Part shown: piece after piece, positions 52,829-61,815 of the stretch
Position numbering within the stretch: position 1 is the stretch's first letter
Layout of the letters: the number at the start of each line of letters is the position of its first letter
Assembly (NCBI GenBank): GCA_018399685.1
Contig: JAGYOK010000004.1
Location: 22,358-86,357, forward strand
Direction of reading: 5' to 3'
Length of the DNA: 64,000 nucleotides
Source of the DNA: Alphaproteobacteria bacterium
GTDB lineage: Bacteria; Pseudomonadota; Alphaproteobacteria; Micavibrionales; Micavibrionaceae
Position numbers and translations under genes: made by a program
Notes under the pieces: model-generated
The model's database searches: none
Seen by the model: the letters and a program-made list of their open reading frames with translations, nothing else
Told to the model about the DNA's origin: nothing

Positions 52829-53497
52829 CTATCTTTCTACGCCGAGATCCTCATCTTGTCCAGCCTCGGCCTCTTCGTCTTTATAGACTTGCCCCATAAA
52901 AAGGTCATCTTGATTAATTGTTTCAATAGCCGGACGCCGATCCAGCAGGCCAGCAGCTTTCATCTCATCCATACCCGGCAGGTCAATCAGGCTCTCAAGA
53001 GAGAAATGATCCAGAAAATCTGTTGTAGTTACCCATGTAAGCGGACGCCCCAAAGTCTCGCGCCTCCGCCCCGGCTTAACCCAGCCCATTTCCATTAAAG
53101 TATCAAGCGTTCCTTTATTCGTACTTACACCGCGTATATTCTCGATCTCTGCGCGGGTAACCGGCTGGTGATAAGCGATAATAGACAGTGTTTCCATAGC
53201 CGCACGCGAGAGCTTTTTATGCACCTGCTTTTCCGTAGTCATCATATCGGCCAGATCATGTGCCGTACGGAACATCCACTTTCCATCGACCTCCAGCAAA
53301 TTTATACCACGCCCGGCATATTCCTCTTGCAGCTCTTTAAGGCAATCACGCAGGCCTTTTTGCTCCATCCCTTCTTCAGAAAAATAAGGCATAATACGGC
53401 TCAAAGGCACCGGCGCAGCGCTTGCAAATAAAATAGCCTCGACCAATCTCTTGTTTAGCTCATATTGTGCTTCTCGTGCTTCTTGTGCTTCGCTCAT
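52829..53497 (-). CDS. scpB: Segregation and condensation protein B
   Basis: LVEAILFASAAPV, METLSIIAYHQPVTRAEIENIRGVST. Confidence 0.93.
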   Translation of the reverse strand: MSEAQEAREAQYELNKRLVEAILFASAAPVPLSRIMPYFSEEGMEQKGLRDCLKELQEEYAGRGINLLEVDGKWMFRTAHDLADMMTTEKQVHKKLSRAAMETLSIIAYHQPVTRAEIENIRGVSTNKGTLDTLMEMGWVKPGRRRETLGRPLTWVTTTDFLDHFSLESLIDLPGMDEMKAAGLLDRRPAIETINQDDLFMGQVYKDEEAEAGQDEDLGVER

Positions 53498-54427
53498 CTA
53501 CACTTCCTCATCAGAATTTTCATTTTCGACTTTAACTTTAACTTTAACCTTAACTTTAGCCTTGCGAACGGCGCTGTTTATATCACCGCATGCGCGCATA
53601 TAAACCGGGCGAAAAGCCCCTTCCTGCCTGAATTCGAGACAGCCCTGCTTTGCCAGCTCCAGTCCGGCTGTAAATGTTGAAGCCAGAGCCGAGCGCGCAT
53701 AAAGAGTATTAACCTCACCTTCGGGAATAAAACTATGCAGAGTTGCCCAAGCGCTTATATCTCCCTTTCGCGGCAAAGCTCCGAGCATTCTTTCAAGACG
53801 TTCCAAAGCCTTTTCCGTCGACATCAGGCTGAAAACCGGCAAATCATAATGCTTGCTTTTCTTTCTATGCTCTATCGCGCCATAGGCCTGCAATAAATCC
53901 AGCAGGCTTATTTGCCAGCTAGTCACTGTAACCGTTTCGAACTCTTCTGATTCCACCCCCTGCCCACGAGCAAACACACCGACCCCCAGACGCGGGCGCT
54001 CCAGCAACATTTCCGCCGCATTCTGCACCGCCTCCAAACGCCGGAGCTGAAATTGCAAAGCTTCGGCCATAGCCTCGGCGCTTGGCTCATCTCCGCTTTC
54101 TTCCCTTGGCAAGAATAAGCGCGATTTAAGATAAGCCATCCACGCAGCCATCACCAGATACTCGGCGGCCAGCTCCAGATTTTGCTGCTTGGCGCGCTCG
54201 ATAAATTCCAGATATTGCCGCACAAGCTGCAAAATAGATATCTTCGCCAGATCGACTTTCTGGTTTCTTGAAAGCTCCAGCAAAACATCTATAGGCCCTT
54301 CAAACCCGTCAAGATTAAGCAAAAGCTGATCGACCTTGTCTTGGCTTTCATCAACTCTGGGGGCAGGCGGCATTGCTCCACCTTTTTCGTTATCCTGCTC
54401 AACTTCCGGTGTTTTTTGTTCCATCAC
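53498..54427 (-). CDS. scpA: Segregation and condensation protein A
   Basis: LDGFEGPIDVLLELSRNQKVDLAKISILQLVRQYLEFI, MAAWMAYLKSRLFLP. Confidence 0.93.
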   Translation of the reverse strand: MMEQKTPEVEQDNEKGGAMPPAPRVDESQDKVDQLLLNLDGFEGPIDVLLELSRNQKVDLAKISILQLVRQYLEFIERAKQQNLELAAEYLVMAAWMAYLKSRLFLPREESGDEPSAEAMAEALQFQLRRLEAVQNAAEMLLERPRLGVGVFARGQGVESEEFETVTVTSWQISLLDLLQAYGAIEHRKKSKHYDLPVFSLMSTEKALERLERMLGALPRKGDISAWATLHSFIPEGEVNTLYARSALASTFTAGLELAKQGCLEFRQEGAFRPVYMRACGDINSAVRKAKVKVKVKVKVENENSDEEV

Positions 54428-55449
54428 ACAACAGCCATGTTACCCTCGCCAGCACCGGTTTTTCCCAGCCGCAACAGCGCTTGTTCACTAATCTTTGGCA
54501 ATTCTTCTGCCAGCTCTTCCATAACGCCCGGCTTGCCATCACAATACAGCGCCAGATCACATCCCGCGGCTAAAGCCTTCACCGCTTTTTTGGCCACACT
54601 AGATCCATAAGCATCCAGAGCTTTCATGTCCAGATCATCACAAATCAGCACACCTTCAAAACCAATCGTCTCGCGTATGACCTTTTGAATTGATACCGCC
54701 GACAAAGACATAGGTAAATCATCACCCAAAGCTTCATAGGTCATGTGCGCGGTCATCGCCCAGACCTGCCCCCCTAACCTGCTTTTAGACAATGCTGAAA
54801 ATGGTGCAAAATCACGGGCGAGCAAATCATCCAAATTAGCGCCCCTTACATGCGGCAGCTCTTTATGAGAATCGGCCAGCGCGCGGCCATGCCCCGGGAT
54901 ATGCTTTATAACCGGTGTTATACCTGCCTCAATAAAAGTTTCGCACACAACTTCACCCAGTTCGGCAACAACCTCAGGATCACCGCTAAAAGCCCGATCT
55001 CCGATAATATCGTGCGCTCCGGCAAACAACAAATCCAGCACCGGCGCGCAATCAACATTAATCCCAAGAGCCACCAGCTCGCCAGCCAGCGCCTTCATAT
55101 CCTTGCGCAACAAATCCTTGGCCGATTCGGCTCCGTGATTCTCATACATCTCGCCATAGATACGAGCAGGCTTATACTCCGCCCAGTGCGGCGGTTTAAG
55201 CCTTGCAACACGTCCGCCTTCCTGATCGATTAGAATCGGACAATCCCTCCCGACCGATTCTTTTAAAGATGCCACCAAGGATTTGACCTGTTCAGGATTA
55301 TCACAATTTCTCTTAAATAAAATAAAGCCCAGCGGGTTTGCCCGCGCAAACAAAGAAGCCTCTCCTTTATTTAAGGCGAGGCTCTTAGCAGCAAAGATGC
55401 AAGGCAACGCATGCTTTGCACCATGCGCAAAGTTATTACTTAACAACAA
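54424..55449 (-). CDS. nagZ: Beta-N-acetylhexosaminidase
   Basis: LIDQEGGRVARLKPPHW, KHIPGHGRALADSHKELP, ICDDLDMKAL. Confidence 0.93.
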   Translation of the reverse strand: MLLSNNFAHGAKHALPCIFAAKSLALNKGEASLFARANPLGFILFKRNCDNPEQVKSLVASLKESVGRDCPILIDQEGGRVARLKPPHWAEYKPARIYGEMYENHGAESAKDLLRKDMKALAGELVALGINVDCAPVLDLLFAGAHDIIGDRAFSGDPEVVAELGEVVCETFIEAGITPVIKHIPGHGRALADSHKELPHVRGANLDDLLARDFAPFSALSKSRLGGQVWAMTAHMTYEALGDDLPMSLSAVSIQKVIRETIGFEGVLICDDLDMKALDAYGSSVAKKAVKALAAGCDLALYCDGKPGVMEELAEELPKISEQALLRLGKTGAGEGNMAVV

Positions 55450-56743
55450 GGCACCCTCCGGGCTTGTTTGCCTGTTTCAAGGCATCGCAAATCTGATCTG
55501 CGCTCTCTTTGCTCATCGGCCCGGCCTGAATGCGATAGAAAGTCCCGCCGGGAAGCGTTGCTTCCTGCACACGGAATCTGGAAGAATCAAGAACAGAATA
55601 CTTGTTTTGCATTTTCTCCCACTCTTCCTGCGCACGGCGAGCCTCCGTAATACTGGCAAGCTGCACAAAATATGAACCGGCATTCACTTCGATATTAGAA
55701 GGAGAAATAGTAGTAGTAACATCAGGAGAAGTCCCGATCGCTGGCTCAATATTATGGACTTCCACACCGCCGCTATCATGTGAAAGCACACTGCGCACAT
55801 ATTTCAATGTCTCTGGCGACTGCCCTGCACTATGCAGGTTCGAATGATCCGGCTTATCGGTTGTTGCTATATCTGCGAGCGTTCCTGCAGAAGATGTCAT
55901 CGGAGCAGATAATAACGAAGCCGCAACACTTAAAGGAGCATCCGGCTTTGCCCGTGCCGCTGCGCTGGCTGCCTTATCCACAAAAGCCTTTGAAAAATGG
56001 CTGTCTTCGCCATCTTCTTTCGAAGAGCCTATTTTTTGCAAAATATCTTCCGCTCCCGGCTTTTCCAGCTCAAACGCTGGCTTAACTTCGGCCTCGCTGT
56101 CCATCTGCAAAGCCTCTGCATTTTGCTCAGAAACAACATCAATTGCCCCGCCCGCCTGCGCATGCAATGCTGCAAGATCATCCTGAGCATCTACGGAACC
56201 GGCAAAATCATCGCCTGCATAATTCTCGCCCATAATCGGGCTTTGCGTTGCGCGATCAAACGCCTCTTCCTTGCTTATAAGGTCTTCGCTCCCCTGAGCG
56301 GCAAGCAGGTTTTCAACTGTTTTGGTCTGAGCTTCCGCCGAAGGCTGATCTCCGCGAGCCATAATAGTGCTTTGACTATACGGAATCTCCATCCCGCCGG
56401 GATCGCCCGGAGCCTGTTTTATATCGCTGACATCTGCCTTGATAAGCGGAACTGGTTCATTTGCATCATTGTTTGATGAATAAGTCATCATGATAACACC
56501 GGAAAACAGTACGACCGCACCAAACAGCACACTCCCCGCCACCACAGGACTTTGCACCTTACGGAGAATAGAGGACGTCCCTAGCGAATAAAGCAAAGAT
56601 GAAAGCAAGCCACCTTTGCCATAGCGTGCAGAATTACGTCCACAATTCCCTGTGCGTCTTGGCGCCTTTAGATAATGGTCATAACCGTATTGATGGAATT
56701 GGTCACCCTGGCTCATGGTATATTTTCCCCTTAAATTACTCAA
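55436..56743 (-). CDS. SPOR-domain protein
   Basis: One TM segment; C-terminal GSYFVQLASITEARRAQEEWEKMQ...GTFYRIQAGPMSKESADQICDALK. Confidence 0.88.
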   Translation of the reverse strand: MSNLRGKYTMSQGDQFHQYGYDHYLKAPRRTGNCGRNSARYGKGGLLSSLLYSLGTSSILRKVQSPVVAGSVLFGAVVLFSGVIMMTYSSNNDANEPVPLIKADVSDIKQAPGDPGGMEIPYSQSTIMARGDQPSAEAQTKTVENLLAAQGSEDLISKEEAFDRATQSPIMGENYAGDDFAGSVDAQDDLAALHAQAGGAIDVVSEQNAEALQMDSEAEVKPAFELEKPGAEDILQKIGSSKEDGEDSHFSKAFVDKAASAAARAKPDAPLSVAASLLSAPMTSSAGTLADIATTDKPDHSNLHSAGQSPETLKYVRSVLSHDSGGVEVHNIEPAIGTSPDVTTTISPSNIEVNAGSYFVQLASITEARRAQEEWEKMQNKYSVLDSSRFRVQEATLPGGTFYRIQAGPMSKESADQICDALKQANKPGGCLVVK

Positions 56744-56829
56744 AAAAATCGCTCGCAGTATCCCGTATAAAACCGCAGCAAACTCGGCTTTTTGTCAAAC
56801 AAAAACCCCCGAATCAAATCGACATTTGA

Positions 56830-56851
56830 AGTATTTTGCGGCGAAAATACT
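56830..56851. promoter_or_regulatory. 22-bp palindrome, operator candidate
   Basis: AGTATTTT-GCGGCG-AAAATACT perfect 8-bp arms. Confidence 0.5.
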
Positions 56852-56936
56852 ATTTCTCGAGAACCGGAAGCGCAAAAAAAAACAGAATTTGCAGCCCAAA
56901 AGACGATAAATATCGATTTGCTCTTACTTATTATAG

Positions 56937-58157
56937 TTAGCGCAAATCCCAGTACAGGTCAAAGAGCCTTTCGTGCTCCCGTATCGCATATCGGTCGGTC
57001 ATTCCGGCTATATAGTCCGCTACAATGCGCGCTCTTACCTGCTCATTGCCTGAGCCTCCGCCCTCTTCGACACGTTGCTGCCAGTTATTTGGCAGTAGGT
57101 GATAATTCCTGTGGAAAGCTTGGAATAAGTCGCCGACGATACGCTCAACCTTCAATCCTATGCGGTTGATTGTATAGTGCCGATACATGCGATTATGCAA
57201 AAATTCCCTTATTTTCCGCACTTCTTCATGCATTTTAGGAGAAAAAGCAACGATCTGCTGCCCGCACATGCGTACGTCTTCAGGTGATTCGGGTTTTACC
57301 TTGTTAAGATTATCTCCGGTCTGCACCAACACATCTTCAACCATAAGCCCGATCATCTCGCGCTTGGTTTCCTGAATTAAATAACGATCCTCTATGTTAG
57401 GATACTTATCACGAATAGCTGCCATAACCCTTTCAAGTACAGGGACTTCCTCTAGATCAGCTATAGAAAACAATCCGGCTCGTATACCATCTTCAAAATC
57501 ATGATTATTATAGGCTATATCATCCGACAAAGCCGCAACCTGAGCCTCCATAGATGCATGCGTTGAAAAGCGCATATCCATCTTCTCCTGCAACTCCCGC
57601 GATGCAATTTGCGGCTCTCCCGTTACGGGGCCATTATGCTTGATAACCCCTTCCAGAGCCTCCCATGTCAAATTAAGCCCGTTCCATTCGGGATGCTGGC
57701 GCTCCAGAGTTGTTAAAACGCGCAAGGACTGATCGTTGTGCTCAAACCCGCCATAAGGCTCCATCATCTTGCACAGGTGATCTTCTCCGGCATGGGCGAA
57801 GGGAGTATGCCCCATATCGTGCGCCAAAGCGACGGCCTCCACCAGATCCTCATTAACCATCAGCGCCCGCGCCAGTGTGCGGCCAATCTGCGCCACTTCC
57901 AAAGTATGGGTAAGCCTTGTACGATAATGATCCCCCTCATGATAGACGAAGACCTGTGTTTTATACTTCAGACGGCGAAAAGCGCTGGAATGGATAATCC
58001 TGTCGTGGTCGCGCTGAAAGGCTGTGCGGTGGCTGCTTTTAGGCTCATCATAGACCCGCCCCAGCGATTCCTCCGGCTTTGACGCATAGCCCGCCAGCGG
58101 CAAGGCACAGTAATTATATGAAGGTTGTTCCATTGGTTTTTCTACTCTTAGAGTCAA
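56937..58157 (-). CDS. dgt: Deoxyguanosinetriphosphate triphosphohydrolase-like protein
   Basis: FQRDHDRIIHSSAFRRLKYKTQVFV, RTRLTHTLEVAQIGRTLAR, ALAHDMGHTPFAHAGE (HD domain). Confidence 0.94.
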   Translation of the reverse strand: MTLRVEKPMEQPSYNYCALPLAGYASKPEESLGRVYDEPKSSHRTAFQRDHDRIIHSSAFRRLKYKTQVFVYHEGDHYRTRLTHTLEVAQIGRTLARALMVNEDLVEAVALAHDMGHTPFAHAGEDHLCKMMEPYGGFEHNDQSLRVLTTLERQHPEWNGLNLTWEALEGVIKHNGPVTGEPQIASRELQEKMDMRFSTHASMEAQVAALSDDIAYNNHDFEDGIRAGLFSIADLEEVPVLERVMAAIRDKYPNIEDRYLIQETKREMIGLMVEDVLVQTGDNLNKVKPESPEDVRMCGQQIVAFSPKMHEEVRKIREFLHNRMYRHYTINRIGLKVERIVGDLFQAFHRNYHLLPNNWQQRVEEGGGSGNEQVRARIVADYIAGMTDRYAIREHERLFDLYWDLR

Positions 58158-58174
58158 TATCTAGAATCAATATT

Positions 58175-59359
58175 CTAACACAACTCTATAATACGATCCT
58201 CTCCCGATTCAACATCATCCCCGGAAGGTTCAATACCCAATGCTTCTTCCATATCTGGCAAATCCTCTTTAAATAAAGGATCATACCGCACATGCTTGTA
58301 AAAATTATGCTCCCACTCTTCCTCAAGATACTGCGTACGAATAGAAGCTACCTTTGTAGCTTTTCTCAAAGCTGTCCCGGGATCGTCTCCCCGCATCGTA
58401 TAGAATAAATAAGCTCCGTCCCTTGTGTCTCCTACTCCATTGACATTAATAGGATTCCCGACCACATCAACATTGATTTTGCCCGTCTTGTCATAGCTAA
58501 AATCCGGATAAGGCCTCAAACCATCATCGTGAAAGAATTTTACCGGCTTTATCCCGTCAGACATAAAAACAGTTCTAGGATCACCTATTTTCTTATCCCT
58601 GTCCCAGTACACGCCATTCCTGCAAAGAAGAGAAAGTAATATCCCTGGATTTTCTTTCCCATGTTCCATTTCTCTTAAAACTGCATCACCGGGAACAGCA
58701 ATAGCCCGAGCGCCCTTTAAAACACAAATAACGCATTCCCCTGCCGGGCCATTCAACCACTTTTTCATTCCATAGTCAGTCAGGTAAGGAATATCCAGAT
58801 CACCGCACGCCTGAGCAGCCCTTGCAGCAAGGAACGGAGATGCCGGATCAATAAAAGCCATATCCCCGCCTTTTAGCACCCGGCCAAAATCATCTCTCCA
58901 GCATGCGCCGCTGGCTTCGTTAAAAGTATTAATCAAAGGCTGGATTTGTTTGGTAATGTGCCGCCCGCCCGAATAGCCCTCAACAATACTGACAGCCACC
59001 CCCGGCCCTTGCTTATCCTTCAAAAGATCATGATAATCAATATCATAATATTCGAGCAACCTGGGAACAAATATTGCATTTGCCGCTTCGACTAAAAGGC
59101 CTTCTTCAAATTTTTCGAAAGTTATTGCCTCTGGCGGATTTCCTACATTTGTAATAATTTTGGTATTATACTGGTCATCATATATACGGGAAAGAGTTGA
59201 AAAAGCGCGGTGAACATTAAATGCTGCGCCCCCCATAGTAACGCCGACTCCGCCCGTACCATTATCTTTTGTGTTCCCTAACTGCGTAATATCAAATGAA
59301 TTTCCGAAAATATCAACATTAAGCTTACCAATAAAATAAACAGTCTTGTTTTGTCCCAT
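58175..59359 (-). CDS. Divergent PfkB/ribokinase-like carbohydrate or nucleoside kinase
   Basis: VYFIGKLNVDIFG, GGAAFNVHRAF, NVNGVGDTRDGAYLFYTM (degenerate PfkB GAGD-type motif). Confidence 0.65.
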   Translation of the reverse strand: MGQNKTVYFIGKLNVDIFGNSFDITQLGNTKDNGTGGVGVTMGGAAFNVHRAFSTLSRIYDDQYNTKIITNVGNPPEAITFEKFEEGLLVEAANAIFVPRLLEYYDIDYHDLLKDKQGPGVAVSIVEGYSGGRHITKQIQPLINTFNEASGACWRDDFGRVLKGGDMAFIDPASPFLAARAAQACGDLDIPYLTDYGMKKWLNGPAGECVICVLKGARAIAVPGDAVLREMEHGKENPGILLSLLCRNGVYWDRDKKIGDPRTVFMSDGIKPVKFFHDDGLRPYPDFSYDKTGKINVDVVGNPINVNGVGDTRDGAYLFYTMRGDDPGTALRKATKVASIRTQYLEEEWEHNFYKHVRYDPLFKEDLPDMEEALGIEPSGDDVESGEDRIIELC

Positions 59360-59521
59360 TTTTTCACCCGGATTATTTGCTTTTGCCTGCTTTTACTAGG
59401 GTCAGAACCTATAAGCATTTTTCAATTTTACCCTATAACACACCTTATTAGCATTTACCAATTTTAAGCAAGGGCAGTTTGTATATAGCCTTCCTCGCAC
59501 CCGTTTGCTATCCTGTTTTCC

Positions 59522-60292
59522 ATGAAAATCGCATCATGGAATGTCAATTCGATCAAAGCGCGGCTAGAGCATGTAAAGCTCTTTTTAACCGAGCAATCCC
59601 CAGATATACTTATGATTCAAGAGCTTAAAGGCCTTGATTTCCCTTCGGCAGAATTTGAAAATTTGGGATATCACAGCCATGCCCTCACCCAAAAAGCCTA
59701 CAATGGCGTGGCAACAATTTCGCGCGCACCCATTAAGGTTATTTTAAATCACCTGCCCGGAGATAATGCCGACGAGCAAGCACGCTACCTCGAAGCCGAT
59801 ATCAACGGCTATCGCATTATTAATATCTACCTGCCCAACGGCAACCCCACACCGGGAGCTAAATACGATTATAAGCTTGAATGGATGGAGCGCTTATACA
59901 AGCGCCTGCAAGTCCTACGTGATTCGCATGTCCCGTTCCTGATTGGTGGAGATTTCAACGTAATCCCTGAAAGCAAAGATTGCTATGACCCGAAAGTCTG
60001 GGAGGGCGACGCGCTTTTCCTCCCGCAGACACGCAAAGCATACCGCGCTTTTATAAACCTTGGTTTAAGTGATGCTTTAAGAATGGCATCAGGCGCCTCT
60101 GGCCTTTATACATTCTGGGACTATCAAGCCGGTGCATGGCAAAAAAACAACGGGATTCGCATAGATCACTTCCTGCTCAGCCCCTATGTTGCAGACATGG
60201 TGCAAGATTGTTTCATAGACAAAACCCCAAGAAGTCTGGACAAGCCATCCGATCATGCACCAATTATCATAGACTTATCCACTGCGACATAA
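59522..60292 (+). CDS. xthA: Exodeoxyribonuclease III
   Basis: MKIASWNVNSIKARL, IQELKG, LPNGNPTPGAKYDYKLEWM, GGDFNVIPESKDCYDP, SDHAPIIIDL. Confidence 0.95.
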   Translation: MKIASWNVNSIKARLEHVKLFLTEQSPDILMIQELKGLDFPSAEFENLGYHSHALTQKAYNGVATISRAPIKVILNHLPGDNADEQARYLEADINGYRIINIYLPNGNPTPGAKYDYKLEWMERLYKRLQVLRDSHVPFLIGGDFNVIPESKDCYDPKVWEGDALFLPQTRKAYRAFINLGLSDALRMASGASGLYTFWDYQAGAWQKNNGIRIDHFLLSPYVADMVQDCFIDKTPRSLDKPSDHAPIIIDLSTAT

Positions 60293-60493
60293 GTGCCACA
60301 CTCAAGCATTGCATGAAATTATTACAAAAAAGTTGAGGACAACTTTGTGCGCGGTAGTGATTCCCTTGTGCAGAAATGATAGCTTTTCATAGGTGCAAAA
60401 AAACCGTCGCAGAACGCTGAAAACAAAGAAAATCACCGCCAAAAACTTGAATAAAGAACTTGAAAACTTGAACGAACAAAATGGTTTTGTGTA

Positions 60494-61477
60494 ATGAAAT
60501 TAAACGCTTTTATTGATTCACTCTCTATCAAATCAGGTATGGTTGCTACGCTTGCGATACTCGCCCTTGGGGGATGTATCGGAACTACCTATCCTTATAT
60601 GCGGACTGAAACGGCGCAACGTATAGCAGCTCCCGCATGGATGATAAAACGTGATATCGCTGCAAGCCCTTTTTTACTCCGGGCTTATGAGCGTATCCAC
60701 GACCGCGGCGGCATAGCCCATGTATATATTGAAGGTGAAGAGAACGACTCTGCCACGGGCGACGTAACGCCATTTAATCCGGTTGCGTTGCATTTAGCCT
60801 CTAAAGACAAAGCCGAAAACGTAATTTATATTGCACGCCCTTGCCAGTATACCGGCATGGTTTCTCCGACTGAAAAATGTGAAAGCCGCTATTGGAAAGA
60901 ATCAAGCTTCTCGGAAACCGTACTCAACTCCTATAACAAAGCTCTCGACGATATAGCTCTGCGCTACGGCATAACAGGTTTTGACCTGATCGGCTATTCC
61001 GGCGGCGGCACCATCGCATCATTATTGGCTGCTCAGCGTGCGGATGTTAATTCATTGCGCACTATTGCAGGCATCCTTGACCATGAGGCCTACACAAACG
61101 CCGCACAAAAAGAGCCCTTAAGTGATTCACTTAACCCTGTTTCTCAGGCCATCGTACTTGGCAAAATGCCGCAATATCACTTTATAGGCGGTAGAGACAA
61201 GGAAGTGCCTCCAATGGTTCTCCACAGCTACCTACAATCCATGCCCCCAAGCAAGTGTGTTCAGACAATGATGATACAAGAAGCCGAACATAATGAGGGA
61301 TGGGTTGATAAATGGCCTGAATTGCTGGAACTGCCTGTCACATGCTACGCCACCGATTCTACTGCTATCGGCTCTGAAGATGGACTAGCGCCCATTGGCT
61401 CGGAAAACATGCTCATGCCTCCGACAATGCCGCAGGATCTGCCCTACACTGTGCGTGAAAAGCCAGTGAAGCCATAA
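60494..61477 (+). CDS. Alpha/beta-hydrolase-like putative lipoprotein
   Basis: Lipobox-like LALGGC; FDLIGYSGGGTIASLLAAQ nucleophile elbow. Confidence 0.7.
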   Translation: MKLNAFIDSLSIKSGMVATLAILALGGCIGTTYPYMRTETAQRIAAPAWMIKRDIAASPFLLRAYERIHDRGGIAHVYIEGEENDSATGDVTPFNPVALHLASKDKAENVIYIARPCQYTGMVSPTEKCESRYWKESSFSETVLNSYNKALDDIALRYGITGFDLIGYSGGGTIASLLAAQRADVNSLRTIAGILDHEAYTNAAQKEPLSDSLNPVSQAIVLGKMPQYHFIGGRDKEVPPMVLHSYLQSMPPSKCVQTMMIQEAEHNEGWVDKWPELLELPVTCYATDSTAIGSEDGLAPIGSENMLMPPTMPQDLPYTVREKPVKP

Positions 61478-61762
61478 AAATACACTCTCCAACTCCACTG
61501 AAACCCTCACCACCCGCCTTAAATGTGGGGGTTCAGTAATATTGGGGTTTTGTTGGATTCCCCTTTAAATTACTGCGCAATCCGAGTAATGACCTTCTAT
61601 AAAATATGTACAATCCTCGGACAACCCCTGATTTTATTAGAAAAACCATAACGTTCACTTTAGCATACCATGTAATGTAGCCAATACAATGGAGTGCAGT
61701 CTGAAAAACGCTGGAAAAATGTGCCTTTTTGCCCCTTAATACATTAACATCTTTTCTAGTTT

Positions 61763-61781
61763 AGGGTGAAAATTACACCCT
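61763..61781. promoter_or_regulatory. Palindromic operator candidate upstream of the histidine kinase
   Basis: AGGGTG-AAAATTA-CACCCT, 35 bp upstream of the ATG at 61816. Confidence 0.45.
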
Positions 61782-61815
61782 CATCCCAATCAATATCAAG
61801 CAGTTCAGGTTTAGC

